Shown here one piece after another: positions 27,245 through 35,282 of a DNA stretch of 64,000 nt (position 1 is the stretch's first letter; the number at the start of each line of letters is the position of its first letter). The notes beneath the pieces are model-generated. The model was given only the letters and a program-made list of their open reading frames with translations. It searched no databases and was not told the origin of the DNA. Origin of the DNA: Pelotomaculum_C sp050950345 (GTDB taxonomy: Bacteria > Bacillota > Desulfotomaculia > Desulfotomaculales > Pelotomaculaceae); NCBI GenBank assembly GCA_050950345.1, contig JBMNHK010000004.1, positions 224,584 through 288,583 of the forward strand. The letters are read 5' to 3'. The translations under genes were made by a program, and so were the position numbers.

Positions 27245-27691
27245 ATGAAAAGCCCGGCCAGGGTTGTTGTGTTTATGATCTTAATGTTGTTGACAGCCGG
27301 CTGTGGGCAGCAAGCCCCTATGCAAAAGCAAATGAGTCAGGAAGGCCAGGATTTGTCTTTCCGTGTCGATGTGGCCCTGGCTGAAAGGGCCCGGGAAGCA
27401 GCCCTTTCTGTCCAAGGAGTCAAGGAGAGCACGGCAGTAGCTCTCAACCAGGAAGTGACCGTTGGCGTAAAAGTGACGGGTTTTGACAGGCTGCGCCTCA
27501 AAGCCATCAAAAATGAGGTGCATAATAAAATTAAGGCTATGGCCGCTGATTTTAACGTGCATGTAACCTCTGATAAAAAGCACTATGTGCAGCTTAAGCA
27601 AATGGAAGAACAGTTAAACCAGCCTGGGGGTCAGGATTATCCAGGCATTTTTAAGCGGATTGAAAAGATGATCGGAGAAATCGACAGTTAA
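27245..27691 (+). CDS. YhcN/YlaJ-family sporulation lipoprotein
   Basis: A 148-residue lipoprotein: signal sequence and lipobox LTAGCG place the acylated cysteine near residue 20. The body has the YhcN/YlaJ pattern, VALAERAREAALSVQGVKES followed by VTVGVKVTGFDRLRLKAIKN. Family members sit in the inner spore membrane and one is a standard gene of spoVA2mob operons. ATG at 27245 after aggtg. Last gene of the operon. Confidence 0.85.
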   Translation: MKSPARVVVFMILMLLTAGCGQQAPMQKQMSQEGQDLSFRVDVALAERAREAALSVQGVKESTAVALNQEVTVGVKVTGFDRLRLKAIKNEVHNKIKAMAADFNVHVTSDKKHYVQLKQMEEQLNQPGGQDYPGIFKRIEKMIGEIDS

Positions 27692-27768
27692 CCACAATAA
27701 TACAAGCGAAAACTGAATATCTTGAATTAAGCTATTCAGCAACTGATTATTAGATATTTTGGTTTAAT

Positions 27769-28827
27769 TTAAGGCTTGCAGTTACCACAGGAGGTATAAC
27801 CTGCCGCCAGCGCTTCACGGCGGCCGGCAAAGTAGATCCTGTTCTTTTCCGAGGGTAAGTTGGCACAAGACGGCAAGTGAAAAACTTTGGAATTGATATT
27901 GCCGATGTAAGTGCCACTTTCAGGTTGTTTTTCAGTGGGATTGGTCTTGATGTTGGCGTTTTTTCCCGTCCGGAAGGTTACCTTATGACCGTCGCTTACA
28001 GCAATCACATCACCCTGTAAATCAGTCCGGTAAACGGCTGTACCTGCGTCACGCAGGCGGCTTAAAACCTGCTCTGACGGGTGTCCATAGGGATTGTCAG
28101 CTCCCACTGATATCACTGCATAGGCGGGTAAGACTTCACGCAAAAATACATAGGAAGTAGAACTGTTGCTGCCGTGATGCCCAACTTTTAAAACTGTCGA
28201 GCCTAGCTCATAGCCGGCTTCAAGCATAGCATGTTCAGCTTCATAACCGGCATCTCCGGTAAAAAGGAAGGATGTTTCCCCGAAAACGACCCGCAGGACG
28301 ATGGAAGACTCATTAAGGTCATCATGGTTTGGGATGACGGGCCCGATAAATTGCACGGTGCTGTTGCCCAGGTGGAAGCTCTCACCGGGGGTGGGCACGG
28401 TAATGTCCAGCCCCTGCCTGGCCACGGCCTTAAGAAAACTTTGATATGGAACTGAATCATAGGTGATATCTGTTGCAAAGACCTTGCCTGCTTTATAGAC
28501 ATTCAACGGACCGGCCAGACCACCGGCATGATCTTCATGGGCATGGGTGCATACTACATAATCCAGTCGATCAATATTAAGTTTCTTCAGGTAAGCTACC
28601 AGCAAGCTGCTGTCCCCAGTATTGCCGCCGTCGATTAAGAGAGTTTGCCCTGCGCAGGTTACAACAGCGGCGTCAGCGTTGCCCACATCAAGAAAGTGAA
28701 CGGCAAAGGGGGCTGTGCTTATGTCGGAAACGTCTAGATCCGGAGCCCTGTCTACGGGAGCCTGGCAGGCTACTCCAACAATCAGTAATAATGTAATAAG
28801 GCCCAGTAAAGGAAAAAGCTTTTTCAT
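27769..28827 (-). CDS. Secreted ComEC-like metallo-beta-lactamase-fold lipoprotein
   Basis: A 352-residue lipoprotein with lipobox IVGVACQ (Cys about residue 22). The core matches the MBL-fold domain of ComEC/Rec2: VHFLDVGNADAAVV, TLLIDGG, the metal motif THAHEDHAGG, FLFTGDAG and LKVGHHGS. A C-terminal Cys-rich module (about 310-352, VFHLPSCANLPSEKN and YTSCGNCKP) resembles the Ada-type or calcium-entry module often joined to such hydrolases. It is probably an extracellular phosphodiesterase or nuclease; the substrate is unknown. No comEA/comEC membrane part is nearby. ATG at 28827 follows gtgaga. Confidence 0.85.
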   Translation of the reverse strand: MKKLFPLLGLITLLLIVGVACQAPVDRAPDLDVSDISTAPFAVHFLDVGNADAAVVTCAGQTLLIDGGNTGDSSLLVAYLKKLNIDRLDYVVCTHAHEDHAGGLAGPLNVYKAGKVFATDITYDSVPYQSFLKAVARQGLDITVPTPGESFHLGNSTVQFIGPVIPNHDDLNESSIVLRVVFGETSFLFTGDAGYEAEHAMLEAGYELGSTVLKVGHHGSNSSTSYVFLREVLPAYAVISVGADNPYGHPSEQVLSRLRDAGTAVYRTDLQGDVIAVSDGHKVTFRTGKNANIKTNPTEKQPESGTYIGNINSKVFHLPSCANLPSEKNRIYFAGRREALAAGYTSCGNCKP

Positions 28828-29131
28828 CTTAAGTCTCACTTTGTAATATTTTATTGGCAACCAGTATTTTAACAGAATATCAGCTGGAAGGTAAAGCTGC
28901 TTAACGTGAAATAAAGACCTGATAGAGTAAAGTATGTGCCCGGTATCCGGGATTTTTTGCTATTTGAGCAGTTCGTGCGTGGACTTGTCTCCTTGCTGCT
29001 TGCTATAATAGGTGCTGGAGAAAATTTATCATATGAGCATATTATTCATATGGCATGTGTTGCCTGATGTGAAATGCAAAGCAAAACTAAGCTGTTAATA
29101 GTAAACATTAGATTATAAAGGGAGTGTTACT
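28828..29131. other. Divergent intergenic region
   Basis: About 300 bases between the MBL lipoprotein and the Nudix gene. It holds a hairpin cccggtatccggg followed by a T-run (about 28939-28958) and a tataat box at 29004 that may be the Nudix gene's -10. No coding frame seen. Confidence 0.4.
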
Positions 29132-29686
29132 ATGGGAGATGTTACGGAGAAAATACTTCATTCAGATACAATTTTTCAGGGTAAAGTGCTTAACTTAAGA
29201 ATTGATACGGTAGAATTACCCGACGGCAGTATCGGCAAGAGGGAAATTATTGAGCATGCGGAAGCGGTTATCGTCGTCCCTGTGACCCGGGAGGGAAAGC
29301 TGCTGCTGGTAAAACAATACCGGTGCGCCGTGGGGAGGAACACCATGGAATTGCCGGCCGGGAATATTGACCCCGGTGAAGCAATTGAGGCGGCAGCCAG
29401 GCGGGAATTGCAGGAAGAAACCGGCTATAAAGCAGGAGAGATGACCAGGCTATTCAGTGTCCACAGCACCCCCGGTATCTGCACTGAGGTTTTGCATGTG
29501 TTTTTTGCCTCAGATTTGTCCAGGGTGGAGCAAAACCTGGATGAAGGGGAATTTATTGAAGTCTATGCGGTGGATTGGGAAAAGGCCATTGAGATGGTCT
29601 GGTCCGGTGTTATCTCCGATGCAGTGTCGGTGGCCGGGATCCTGGCTGTGGACAGCATCATGAAAAAGCAGCGGTCGAAAGGTTGA
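29132..29686 (+). CDS. nudF: ADP-ribose pyrophosphatase (Nudix hydrolase)
   Basis: Cleaves ADP-ribose to AMP and ribose-5-phosphate. The 184-residue protein carries a complete Nudix box, G-x5-E-x7-REL-x-EE-x-GY, at about residues 75-97, preceded by LVKQYRCAVGRNTMELPAG and followed by the ADPRase-specific Pro (HSTPGICTEVLHVFF). ATG after aaaggga. It converges on the ECF S-component gene with only five bases between stops. Confidence 0.92.
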   Translation: MGDVTEKILHSDTIFQGKVLNLRIDTVELPDGSIGKREIIEHAEAVIVVPVTREGKLLLVKQYRCAVGRNTMELPAGNIDPGEAIEAAARRELQEETGYKAGEMTRLFSVHSTPGICTEVLHVFFASDLSRVEQNLDEGEFIEVYAVDWEKAIEMVWSGVISDAVSVAGILAVDSIMKKQRSKG

Positions 29687-29691
29687 GCAGA

Positions 29692-30333
29692 TCATCCGGG
29701 CAGTGTGGTGTCCTCCTGGCGCTGTACCGGCAGGCGGCTGATTTCAAGCTTTCTTTTAACCCTCTGTAGAATATTAATGGCGCCGGTGCCAAAAAAAAAG
29801 TAGAATAGCACATTGCCTATGCCATGCAGGGTGTCAAACCAGAGGCTGGCGGCGTAGGTAACCAGAAAGGAATGCCAGTTTAAGGGCGAAATGAACGTGG
29901 TCCAGGTCCAGATATTCATAATGCAGCCAAAAAGGTAGCCCCAGGCGAACTGGAAAGCGATCATGGGTCCTTTACGCGGGATTGGAAAGAGCCGCCGGAA
30001 ATAGCCCGCGCTGGCACCGGCCAGGCCCCAGGCAAACATCTGCCAGGGTGTCCAGGGGCCATGGCCGAGAAAGAAATTTGAGGTCAGGGCGGCGGTAGCG
30101 CCGACCATGAACCCCGTCCTGGGGCCAAAAACATAACCCGTTACGATGACCAGAAAGGTGGCGGGTTGTATACTCGGCACGGCTGCCAGGGAAATTCTCC
30201 CCAGGCCGGCGATGGCCCCGAGTACGGCAATGACAGCAATTTCCCTTGTGGTGGCAGAACCTGTTTCAAAGCTCCAGTATAAAAAAAGTATGATCAAAAA
30301 TATGATGGCACCGGCCAGCAAAGCCCAGTTCAA
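29692..30333 (-). CDS. ECF transporter substrate-binding (S) component, probable corrinoid carrier
   Basis: A 213-residue integral membrane protein with about six helices. The segment GHGPWTPWQMFAWG and upstream AAVPSIQPATFLVIVTG resemble S components of the CbrT-like group, for which cobalamin transport is known in lactobacilli. I start at TTG 30333, six bases after agaggggg; the frame is open much further upstream but that part overlaps the ATPase gene and is not hydrophobic. It is the last gene of the cobalamin-riboswitch operon, with EcfA-A' and EcfT upstream, so the ligand is inferred to be cobalamin or another corrinoid. Confidence 0.82.
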   Translation of the reverse strand: MNWALLAGAIIFLIILFLYWSFETGSATTREIAVIAVLGAIAGLGRISLAAVPSIQPATFLVIVTGYVFGPRTGFMVGATAALTSNFFLGHGPWTPWQMFAWGLAGASAGYFRRLFPIPRKGPMIAFQFAWGYLFGCIMNIWTWTTFISPLNWHSFLVTYAASLWFDTLHGIGNVLFYFFFGTGAINILQRVKRKLEISRLPVQRQEDTTLPG

Positions 30334-30445
30334 GTTTATCCCCCTCTCGCATAACAGGTTAACAACCCCTCTAGCAATCCAAAGGCGAAACCTGGGTAGC
30401 AAGGTCTTTTCGGTTCTGCAGGAGCCGTATATGTAAGACACTTTA

Positions 30446-32110
30446 CTATAAGTTACCTTGTGCCTGGCGTAATCTGGTGAGTCCTTCCTCGAAAGTAAAC
30501 ACCTGGTCGTCAATATGCCGAAATAGCCTGCTGATTTGCGGCGCGTAAAACATGGAACCGCCCAGTATTTGCTGTTTGGGTCCGTCCGCCGCAATCCTGC
30601 CGTCAAACAGCATCACAGCCCGGCGGGCATATTCAGCCGCAAACTCCACATCATGGGTCACTACCAGTATGGTGGTTCCTTCCGCTGCTATTGCCCGCAG
30701 CAGCCGGCCCAACCGTTCTTTTAGCCCGTAGTCAAGGCCCCTGGTGGGTTCGTCAAGGACTAAAAGCTGCGGTTTTGCTACCATGACCGAGGCCAGGGCT
30801 ACCCGCTGTCTTTCGCCGCTGCTTAAGTCCCGGGGATTGGCCGCCCGGAAGCTTTCCAGGGCCAGCTTTTCCAGCACCCGGTCGATACGGTCCCCCTCTG
30901 CCAGGCCCAGGTTGGTGAGGGTGAAGCGCAATTCGTCGGCCACAGTTGCTTGAAAGAGGTAATCGTTAGGGTTTTGGGACAGGTAGCCCACGAAGTGCGC
31001 CAATTCCTGGGGGGTGGTCCGGCGTGTATCCCGTTCTAAAATGCGCACCCGGCCGCGATCCGGTTTTAACAGCCCCACCAGGTGTTTCAGCAAAGTTGTT
31101 TTGCCTGCGGCGTTTTCTCCCAGCAGAGCCACAAATTCGCCGCTGTATACCTTCAGATCAACACCGTGCAATACTTCATTGCCGTTAGGATAGGAAAACC
31201 AGAGATCTTCAACGTCAATAACCGGGGTCCGATCTGCCGGTCGTTCCTGTTTGGCGTTGTCAAGGGAGATTTCGGCCGGGGTGCTGCGGTAAAACATTTT
31301 TTTTACCAGCAGTCGCCCTTCCTTAACTGTAAGGGGCACTGAGGGGGAGCCTGCCCTGGCAAAAAGGGCTGCCACCGGGGGCACAAAAGGGAGGCCCCTG
31401 GCGCACTGCCAGGCTGCCGCTGCAGCAGGTGAACCGTCTTGGACAATTGAGCCGTTTTCCATGACGAGCACCCTGTCGGCCAGGTGAAAACAGCGCTCCA
31501 GGCGCTGCTCCACCAGGATGATGGTGAAGTTCATTTCTTCGTTCAAACGCTTGATTAAATTAAAAAATTCCTCGGCGGCCGCGGGATCGAGTTGGGAGGT
31601 GGGTTCATCCAGGATCAGCACGCCGGGTTGCATGGCCAGAATTGATGCCAGAGCCAGCTTTTGTTTCTGCCCGCCGGAAAGGCCGGCTGTAAACGAAAGT
31701 TTAATTGGGGTCAGGTTGAGAAAACTCACTACTTCGGCTACCCGGCGGAACATCTCTGCCGGGGGCAAGCCCAGGTTTTCCAGGCCGAAGGCTATTTCAG
31801 CCTGCACGCCGGTCATGACTAATTGCTGTTCCGGATCTTGAAAGACCATGCCTACAGTGCCGGCAATTTGGCGCCTGTCCAGAGTCTGTATGTTTTGCCC
31901 CTTAAGCAATACCTGACCCCCGATCCTGCCGCCGTAGAAATCGGGGATGAGCCCTGTAAGGGCCCTGGCCAGGGAGGATTTGCCGGAGCCGGAACCTCCC
32001 ACTACCAGCACGAATTCGCCTTCCTCTATTGCCAGGTGGATATTCTGTAGCGCCGGCCGTGCTGTTTCAGGATAGTAGTAGGTTAGATTTTTGATTTCAA
32101 ATAACGGCAA
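30446..32110 (-). CDS. Fused energy-coupling factor ATPases EcfA-EcfA'
   Basis: A 554-residue protein with two ABC ATPase domains. Domain 1 (about 1-270) has Walker A GGSGSGKSS, LSGGQKQKLALA and ILDEPTSQLD. Domain 2 (about 300-530) has GENAAGKTT, LSSGERQRVALAS and VLDEPTRGLD. Together they form the ATPase pair that drives an ECF-type vitamin importer. The start is chosen at TTG 32110, five bases after gggggtgg; a GTG at 32119 is also possible. It overlaps the ecfT end by about 28 bases, indicating translational coupling. Confidence 0.9.
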   Translation of the reverse strand: MPLFEIKNLTYYYPETARPALQNIHLAIEEGEFVLVVGGSGSGKSSLARALTGLIPDFYGGRIGGQVLLKGQNIQTLDRRQIAGTVGMVFQDPEQQLVMTGVQAEIAFGLENLGLPPAEMFRRVAEVVSFLNLTPIKLSFTAGLSGGQKQKLALASILAMQPGVLILDEPTSQLDPAAAEEFFNLIKRLNEEMNFTIILVEQRLERCFHLADRVLVMENGSIVQDGSPAAAAAWQCARGLPFVPPVAALFARAGSPSVPLTVKEGRLLVKKMFYRSTPAEISLDNAKQERPADRTPVIDVEDLWFSYPNGNEVLHGVDLKVYSGEFVALLGENAAGKTTLLKHLVGLLKPDRGRVRILERDTRRTTPQELAHFVGYLSQNPNDYLFQATVADELRFTLTNLGLAEGDRIDRVLEKLALESFRAANPRDLSSGERQRVALASVMVAKPQLLVLDEPTRGLDYGLKERLGRLLRAIAAEGTTILVVTHDVEFAAEYARRAVMLFDGRIAADGPKQQILGGSMFYAPQISRLFRHIDDQVFTFEEGLTRLRQAQGNL

Positions 32111-33012
32111 TGGTTCCACCCCCAACTGAGTAAGGCAGGCCAACTGAGTAAAAGCAATAATAAAGCCAGTGCCGGCAGGGTTGTCTCGCTGCCGTAAAGG
32201 GCACTCAGGGCCGGGAAATATTCGTAGCCGGCCGCGCCGCTAAACAGGCAGTAAAAGGATATGGCCAGGGCTAAAAAACAACTGCTCAGGCAGATACCAT
32301 CCCGCGGGCGGAACAGGTTCTGCCGGTAGCGGGTGCGGGGTCCGCTGCCGAAAGCCCTGGCGTGCATCGCCTCAGCCACCTGCAGGGAATCTTCCAGAGA
32401 AGTCACCAGCAGGATGTTCAACAGGTCAGTACTTTTTTTCAGGCGCTGAGTAAGGGTGCCTTGGATAAAATCCACGCCGCGCAGTTGCTGGGCCTCGCTG
32501 ATCCGCCCCATGGCCAGGGCCATCACCGGCAGCAGCCTGGTGGTCAGGGAAAGGACCAGGGCGGACTTCCCGGCAAACCTGGCCAGCAAGCTGAAAAAGC
32601 GGTCCGGGTGGATAATCTGGTTAAACAGGCAGAATATGCTCACCAGCGCCAGAAGGCGTATGCCCATGGCCGCACCAAAAGCAACCGCTTCCATGGTGAC
32701 GGTAAACCGGCCAAACAGAGGCAGAGCCGGCCCGTACCATATCACGCTGGAACCGTTGTGATTGACCAGAGGGTTAATGAGCATGACCAAAAGCGCCAGC
32801 CAGAGGGCAACCTTTAAGTAACTTTCCCAGGCAGTCATTCCGTCGGCTGCCCGGATAGCAAGCCAGGTGGCCAGCAATATGCTCACCAGGTAAAAAGGAT
32901 GGTCGAAGACCAGGGCTGTTAACAGCAGGACCGTGATATAGGTAAGAGAAACGGCAGGGTGCAGGCTTTGCAGAAATGTGCCTTTCTCCTGATAAAATAA
33001 GCTCTGTAACAT
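32083..33012 (-). CDS. ECF transporter transmembrane coupling protein EcfT
   Basis: A 309-residue CbiQ/EcfT-family membrane protein with several helices; the N-terminal SLHPAVSLTYITVLLLTAL is typical, and the Ala-Arg coupling motif EAMHARAFGSGPRTRYR (about residues 210-226) contacts the ATPases. It links the ATPase pair to the S component. ATG 33012 follows taggagcgag. Located between the surface proteins and the ATPase gene in the riboswitch operon. Confidence 0.9.
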   Translation of the reverse strand: MLQSLFYQEKGTFLQSLHPAVSLTYITVLLLTALVFDHPFYLVSILLATWLAIRAADGMTAWESYLKVALWLALLVMLINPLVNHNGSSVIWYGPALPLFGRFTVTMEAVAFGAAMGIRLLALVSIFCLFNQIIHPDRFFSLLARFAGKSALVLSLTTRLLPVMALAMGRISEAQQLRGVDFIQGTLTQRLKKSTDLLNILLVTSLEDSLQVAEAMHARAFGSGPRTRYRQNLFRPRDGICLSSCFLALAISFYCLFSGAAGYEYFPALSALYGSETTLPALALLLLLLSWPALLSWGWNHCRYLKSKI

Positions 33013-33044
33013 GGGCTCGCTCCTATGCCGGCTTTTGGGCAGTA

Positions 33045-34427
33045 TTATTTTGCCGCTATAGTGACCGTTTGATCTTGCCCTTGCCAGCTAACCTGGTATC
33101 CGAAGGCTTCAGCCACGTAACGGGCCGGCAGAAAAGTGCGTCCCGGCGGCTTAATCAGAGGAACGACATCCATCGTCAGCGGCTGGTTGTTGATGTAGAT
33201 TACATTGTCACCTATGGCCATAGTGACAGTGATGCCATTATGGGACAGCTCTACGGTTTGGGTGTCCGGCAGCCAGCTTATGCCGCTTTCCGGTATGCCC
33301 AGGGCAAGGGCCAGATAACGCACAGGGACGTAGGTGCGATCATTTTCCAGGAAAGGGGCCGCGTCGGCGTTCATAACCTGTTTTTGGCCGTTCTCCACTA
33401 CCTGATAGGCAGTTGCGCCCAGAGTGAATTTAACCACCCGCCGGTACTGGTTTTTTTGTTGCAACCGTTCTACAACCGTGTTGCCGTAATATACGTCGGA
33501 CAGGCCGATTAAAGACTGCTCCGTAGCCATGGGATTGCTGCCTCCGCCTTTGGTGTGTTCAAAGGAGCCGTCGGGCAAGCTGTGGCTCAAGATAGCGCTG
33601 GCCATATTGCCGCCGGGTTTGGTCCATTCAGTCCCCAGGGGATCGATGCCGACAGCGGTTAGGCCTTCAATAACATAGCTGCAGGATTCGGGATTCACAG
33701 CTCCCCAGGAGGCGAAACCACCGTTGTTTTCCTGGGCCTGCTTTAAGTAGTTTACGGCCTTTTGCACCGCGGGGCTGTCCTGCCTTTCCCCCAGCAGGCC
33801 CAGGGCCGTCAGGGTCATGCCGGTGGAGTCCACATCAGAGCCGGCATCAAGTAAATTCCAGTTGAAGCCTCCATCAGGGTGTTGCTGGTCGATGAGCCAC
33901 TGTCTTGCCTTTGCCTCGTCCGGGCATTCTGCCCCTGCGGCGTGCAGGGCTAGTACCGCCCAAACATGAGCGTTGAGCAACACCTGCTGGCCGTAGGCCC
34001 CCGCGCCGCTGTGGTCTATGTTGTCTGCAAACTTGCCGTCCGGTAACTGGGCGGCTTGCAGCCGGGCCACAAGATTATGTCCCTTGAAGTTATGGGGATC
34101 CTGCCCGGCAGCGAGCAGGGTCAGGAGCAAGAGGCTATAGTTGTTCAGCTCATCGTCAGGTTGTAACAGCTCCAGTTGCTGTGCACAGGACTGCAGCACC
34201 ATAGTGCCGTCCAGGTCTCGTCCGCTGGTGGCCAGGGCGATATAACTCCAGGGTGAGAGGGGGCGATTTTGCTCCTTCTCCTGGCCTAAAAGATAAGCAG
34301 CCGTTTTATCCAGGTGGTGCTTGATCTCCTCTGGGGTAACGGTTGTAGCTGCCGCAGCGGGGATGGATAACAGCAGCATGGCTGCTATCAATAAAACTAT
34401 ACGGCTTATTCTTTTTATTATCATCAT
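33045..34427 (-). CDS. Secreted alpha/alpha-repeat protein (transcobalamin alpha-domain-like) with stalk domain
   Basis: A 460-residue exported protein: signal peptide about 1-27, then prenyltransferase/squalene cyclase-type alpha/alpha repeats (about 30-320) with recurrent QxPDGxF/GGF-like turns (QLPDGKFAD, QHPDGGFNW, ENNGGFASW, LPDGSFEH), then a copper-amine-oxidase-N-like stalk domain (about 335-460; RTYVPVRYLALALG and RTFLPARYVAEAFG). The repeat fold is that of the alpha domain of intrinsic factor and transcobalamin, which clamps cobalamin. The operon also supplies DUF4430 (beta-domain-like) partners. A direct corrinoid-binding role is inferred. ATG at 34427 after aaaggtg. Confidence 0.8.
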   Translation of the reverse strand: MMIIKRISRIVLLIAAMLLLSIPAAAATTVTPEEIKHHLDKTAAYLLGQEKEQNRPLSPWSYIALATSGRDLDGTMVLQSCAQQLELLQPDDELNNYSLLLLTLLAAGQDPHNFKGHNLVARLQAAQLPDGKFADNIDHSGAGAYGQQVLLNAHVWAVLALHAAGAECPDEAKARQWLIDQQHPDGGFNWNLLDAGSDVDSTGMTLTALGLLGERQDSPAVQKAVNYLKQAQENNGGFASWGAVNPESCSYVIEGLTAVGIDPLGTEWTKPGGNMASAILSHSLPDGSFEHTKGGGSNPMATEQSLIGLSDVYYGNTVVERLQQKNQYRRVVKFTLGATAYQVVENGQKQVMNADAAPFLENDRTYVPVRYLALALGIPESGISWLPDTQTVELSHNGITVTMAIGDNVIYINNQPLTMDVVPLIKPPGRTFLPARYVAEAFGYQVSWQGQDQTVTIAAK

Positions 34428-34469
34428 TATTTACCAACACCTTTGTTGTTCAATTAAGTATTTCAATTG

Positions 34470-34560
34470 AAAGGAAGCAGGGGGCGGTTTTTTGCTTTCT
34501 TAATTTAATTTACTTCAATAATCTACTTCAATCTACTTCATTTACTTATACTTAGTACAA
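34470..34560 (-). repeat. Short degenerate direct repeats in the operon spacer
   Basis: The 157-base gap between two operon genes contains the unit gaagtagatt (minus strand) about three times with variation. Too short and irregular for a CRISPR; function unknown. Confidence 0.4.
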
Positions 34561-34584
34561 GCTCAAAAGCTGCTTAACTTAAGC

Positions 34585-35256
34585 TTATTGTGTCAGCTGT
34601 TCCCAGCTGGGAACGGGGTCGGTGATGCTGTTGCTGTACCACCAGAGCACCCGGTCATTGGCCGAGACCTCTTTTTTACCGGCAGCCACTAAAGGCACTT
34701 CGTCATTCACCTGGTAGAGCCAGCCGGCCTGCCCCTTATTGCTGAAGCCTGCTATTGTTTCGACTAGCTCAGGGTAGCGTTTAGAGGTTGCATAGTCCAG
34801 GCCGGTGGCTGCCAGGGCATCTAAGGCTGTTGCCTCTGAAGCAAGCTCTACTGAACCGGGACCAAAGAGGAGTTGCCCGTCTTTACCCGCTACGGCGATG
34901 TTGACCTTGACCGTCAATGTTTCATTGCTGGCGGGTTTGGTGGAATTGTCAACCGGATCGCGGGGAACCGGTTCCTGCACCCCTTCGGTGTTAGCGTCAG
35001 TTGTCTCTTTTGCCTCTTTGGCCGCCTCAGCTGGAATGCTCGCGGCTTGCTGCGTCGCTGGCGCATCACCGTTGCTCTCTTTAGCATCGCCGTTGCTCTC
35101 TTCACCGGAGAGGGCAGGCATGGCCGTATCCCCGGCGGCAACGGGAAGGTCTGCCGGTTCGTTGCTTTTACCCTGCCTGTCGGCCAGGATGCCCGGGACC
35201 AGCAGGCAGAGTATCAGTAATAAGAAGGGGAGCAAATACCACAGTTTTTTTGGCAT
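34585..35256 (-). CDS. Membrane-anchored DUF4430 (transcobalamin beta-domain-like) protein
   Basis: A 223-residue protein with an N-terminal hydrophobic anchor (about 5-25), a long low-complexity linker rich in Ala, Glu and Asp with a duplicated ESNGDA unit (about 50-110), and a C-terminal DUF4430 domain (about 112-220: LLFGPGSVEL, AGWLYQVND, NDRVLWWYSN). DUF4430 is the bacterial counterpart of the transcobalamin C-terminal domain. The linker could span the wall and hand cobalamin from the SLH protein to the ECF importer; that is inference. ATG at 35256 has aggtga six bases upstream. Second gene of the riboswitch operon. Confidence 0.82.
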   Translation of the reverse strand: MPKKLWYLLPFLLLILCLLVPGILADRQGKSNEPADLPVAAGDTAMPALSGEESNGDAKESNGDAPATQQAASIPAEAAKEAKETTDANTEGVQEPVPRDPVDNSTKPASNETLTVKVNIAVAGKDGQLLFGPGSVELASEATALDALAATGLDYATSKRYPELVETIAGFSNKGQAGWLYQVNDEVPLVAAGKKEVSANDRVLWWYSNSITDPVPSWEQLTQ

Positions 35257-35282
35257 GATGGTCACCTGATTTTAAATTATTT

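Noticed and set aside
29692..30606. Longer form of the S component starting at 30606
   Set aside because: The first 91 codons overlap the ATPase gene, are basic and not membrane-like; a TTG with a strong ribosome site at 30333 gives a normal S component.
34470..34560. Possible CRISPR-like short repeats
   Set aside because: Units are about 10 bases, degenerate and without spacers; no cas genes in the window.
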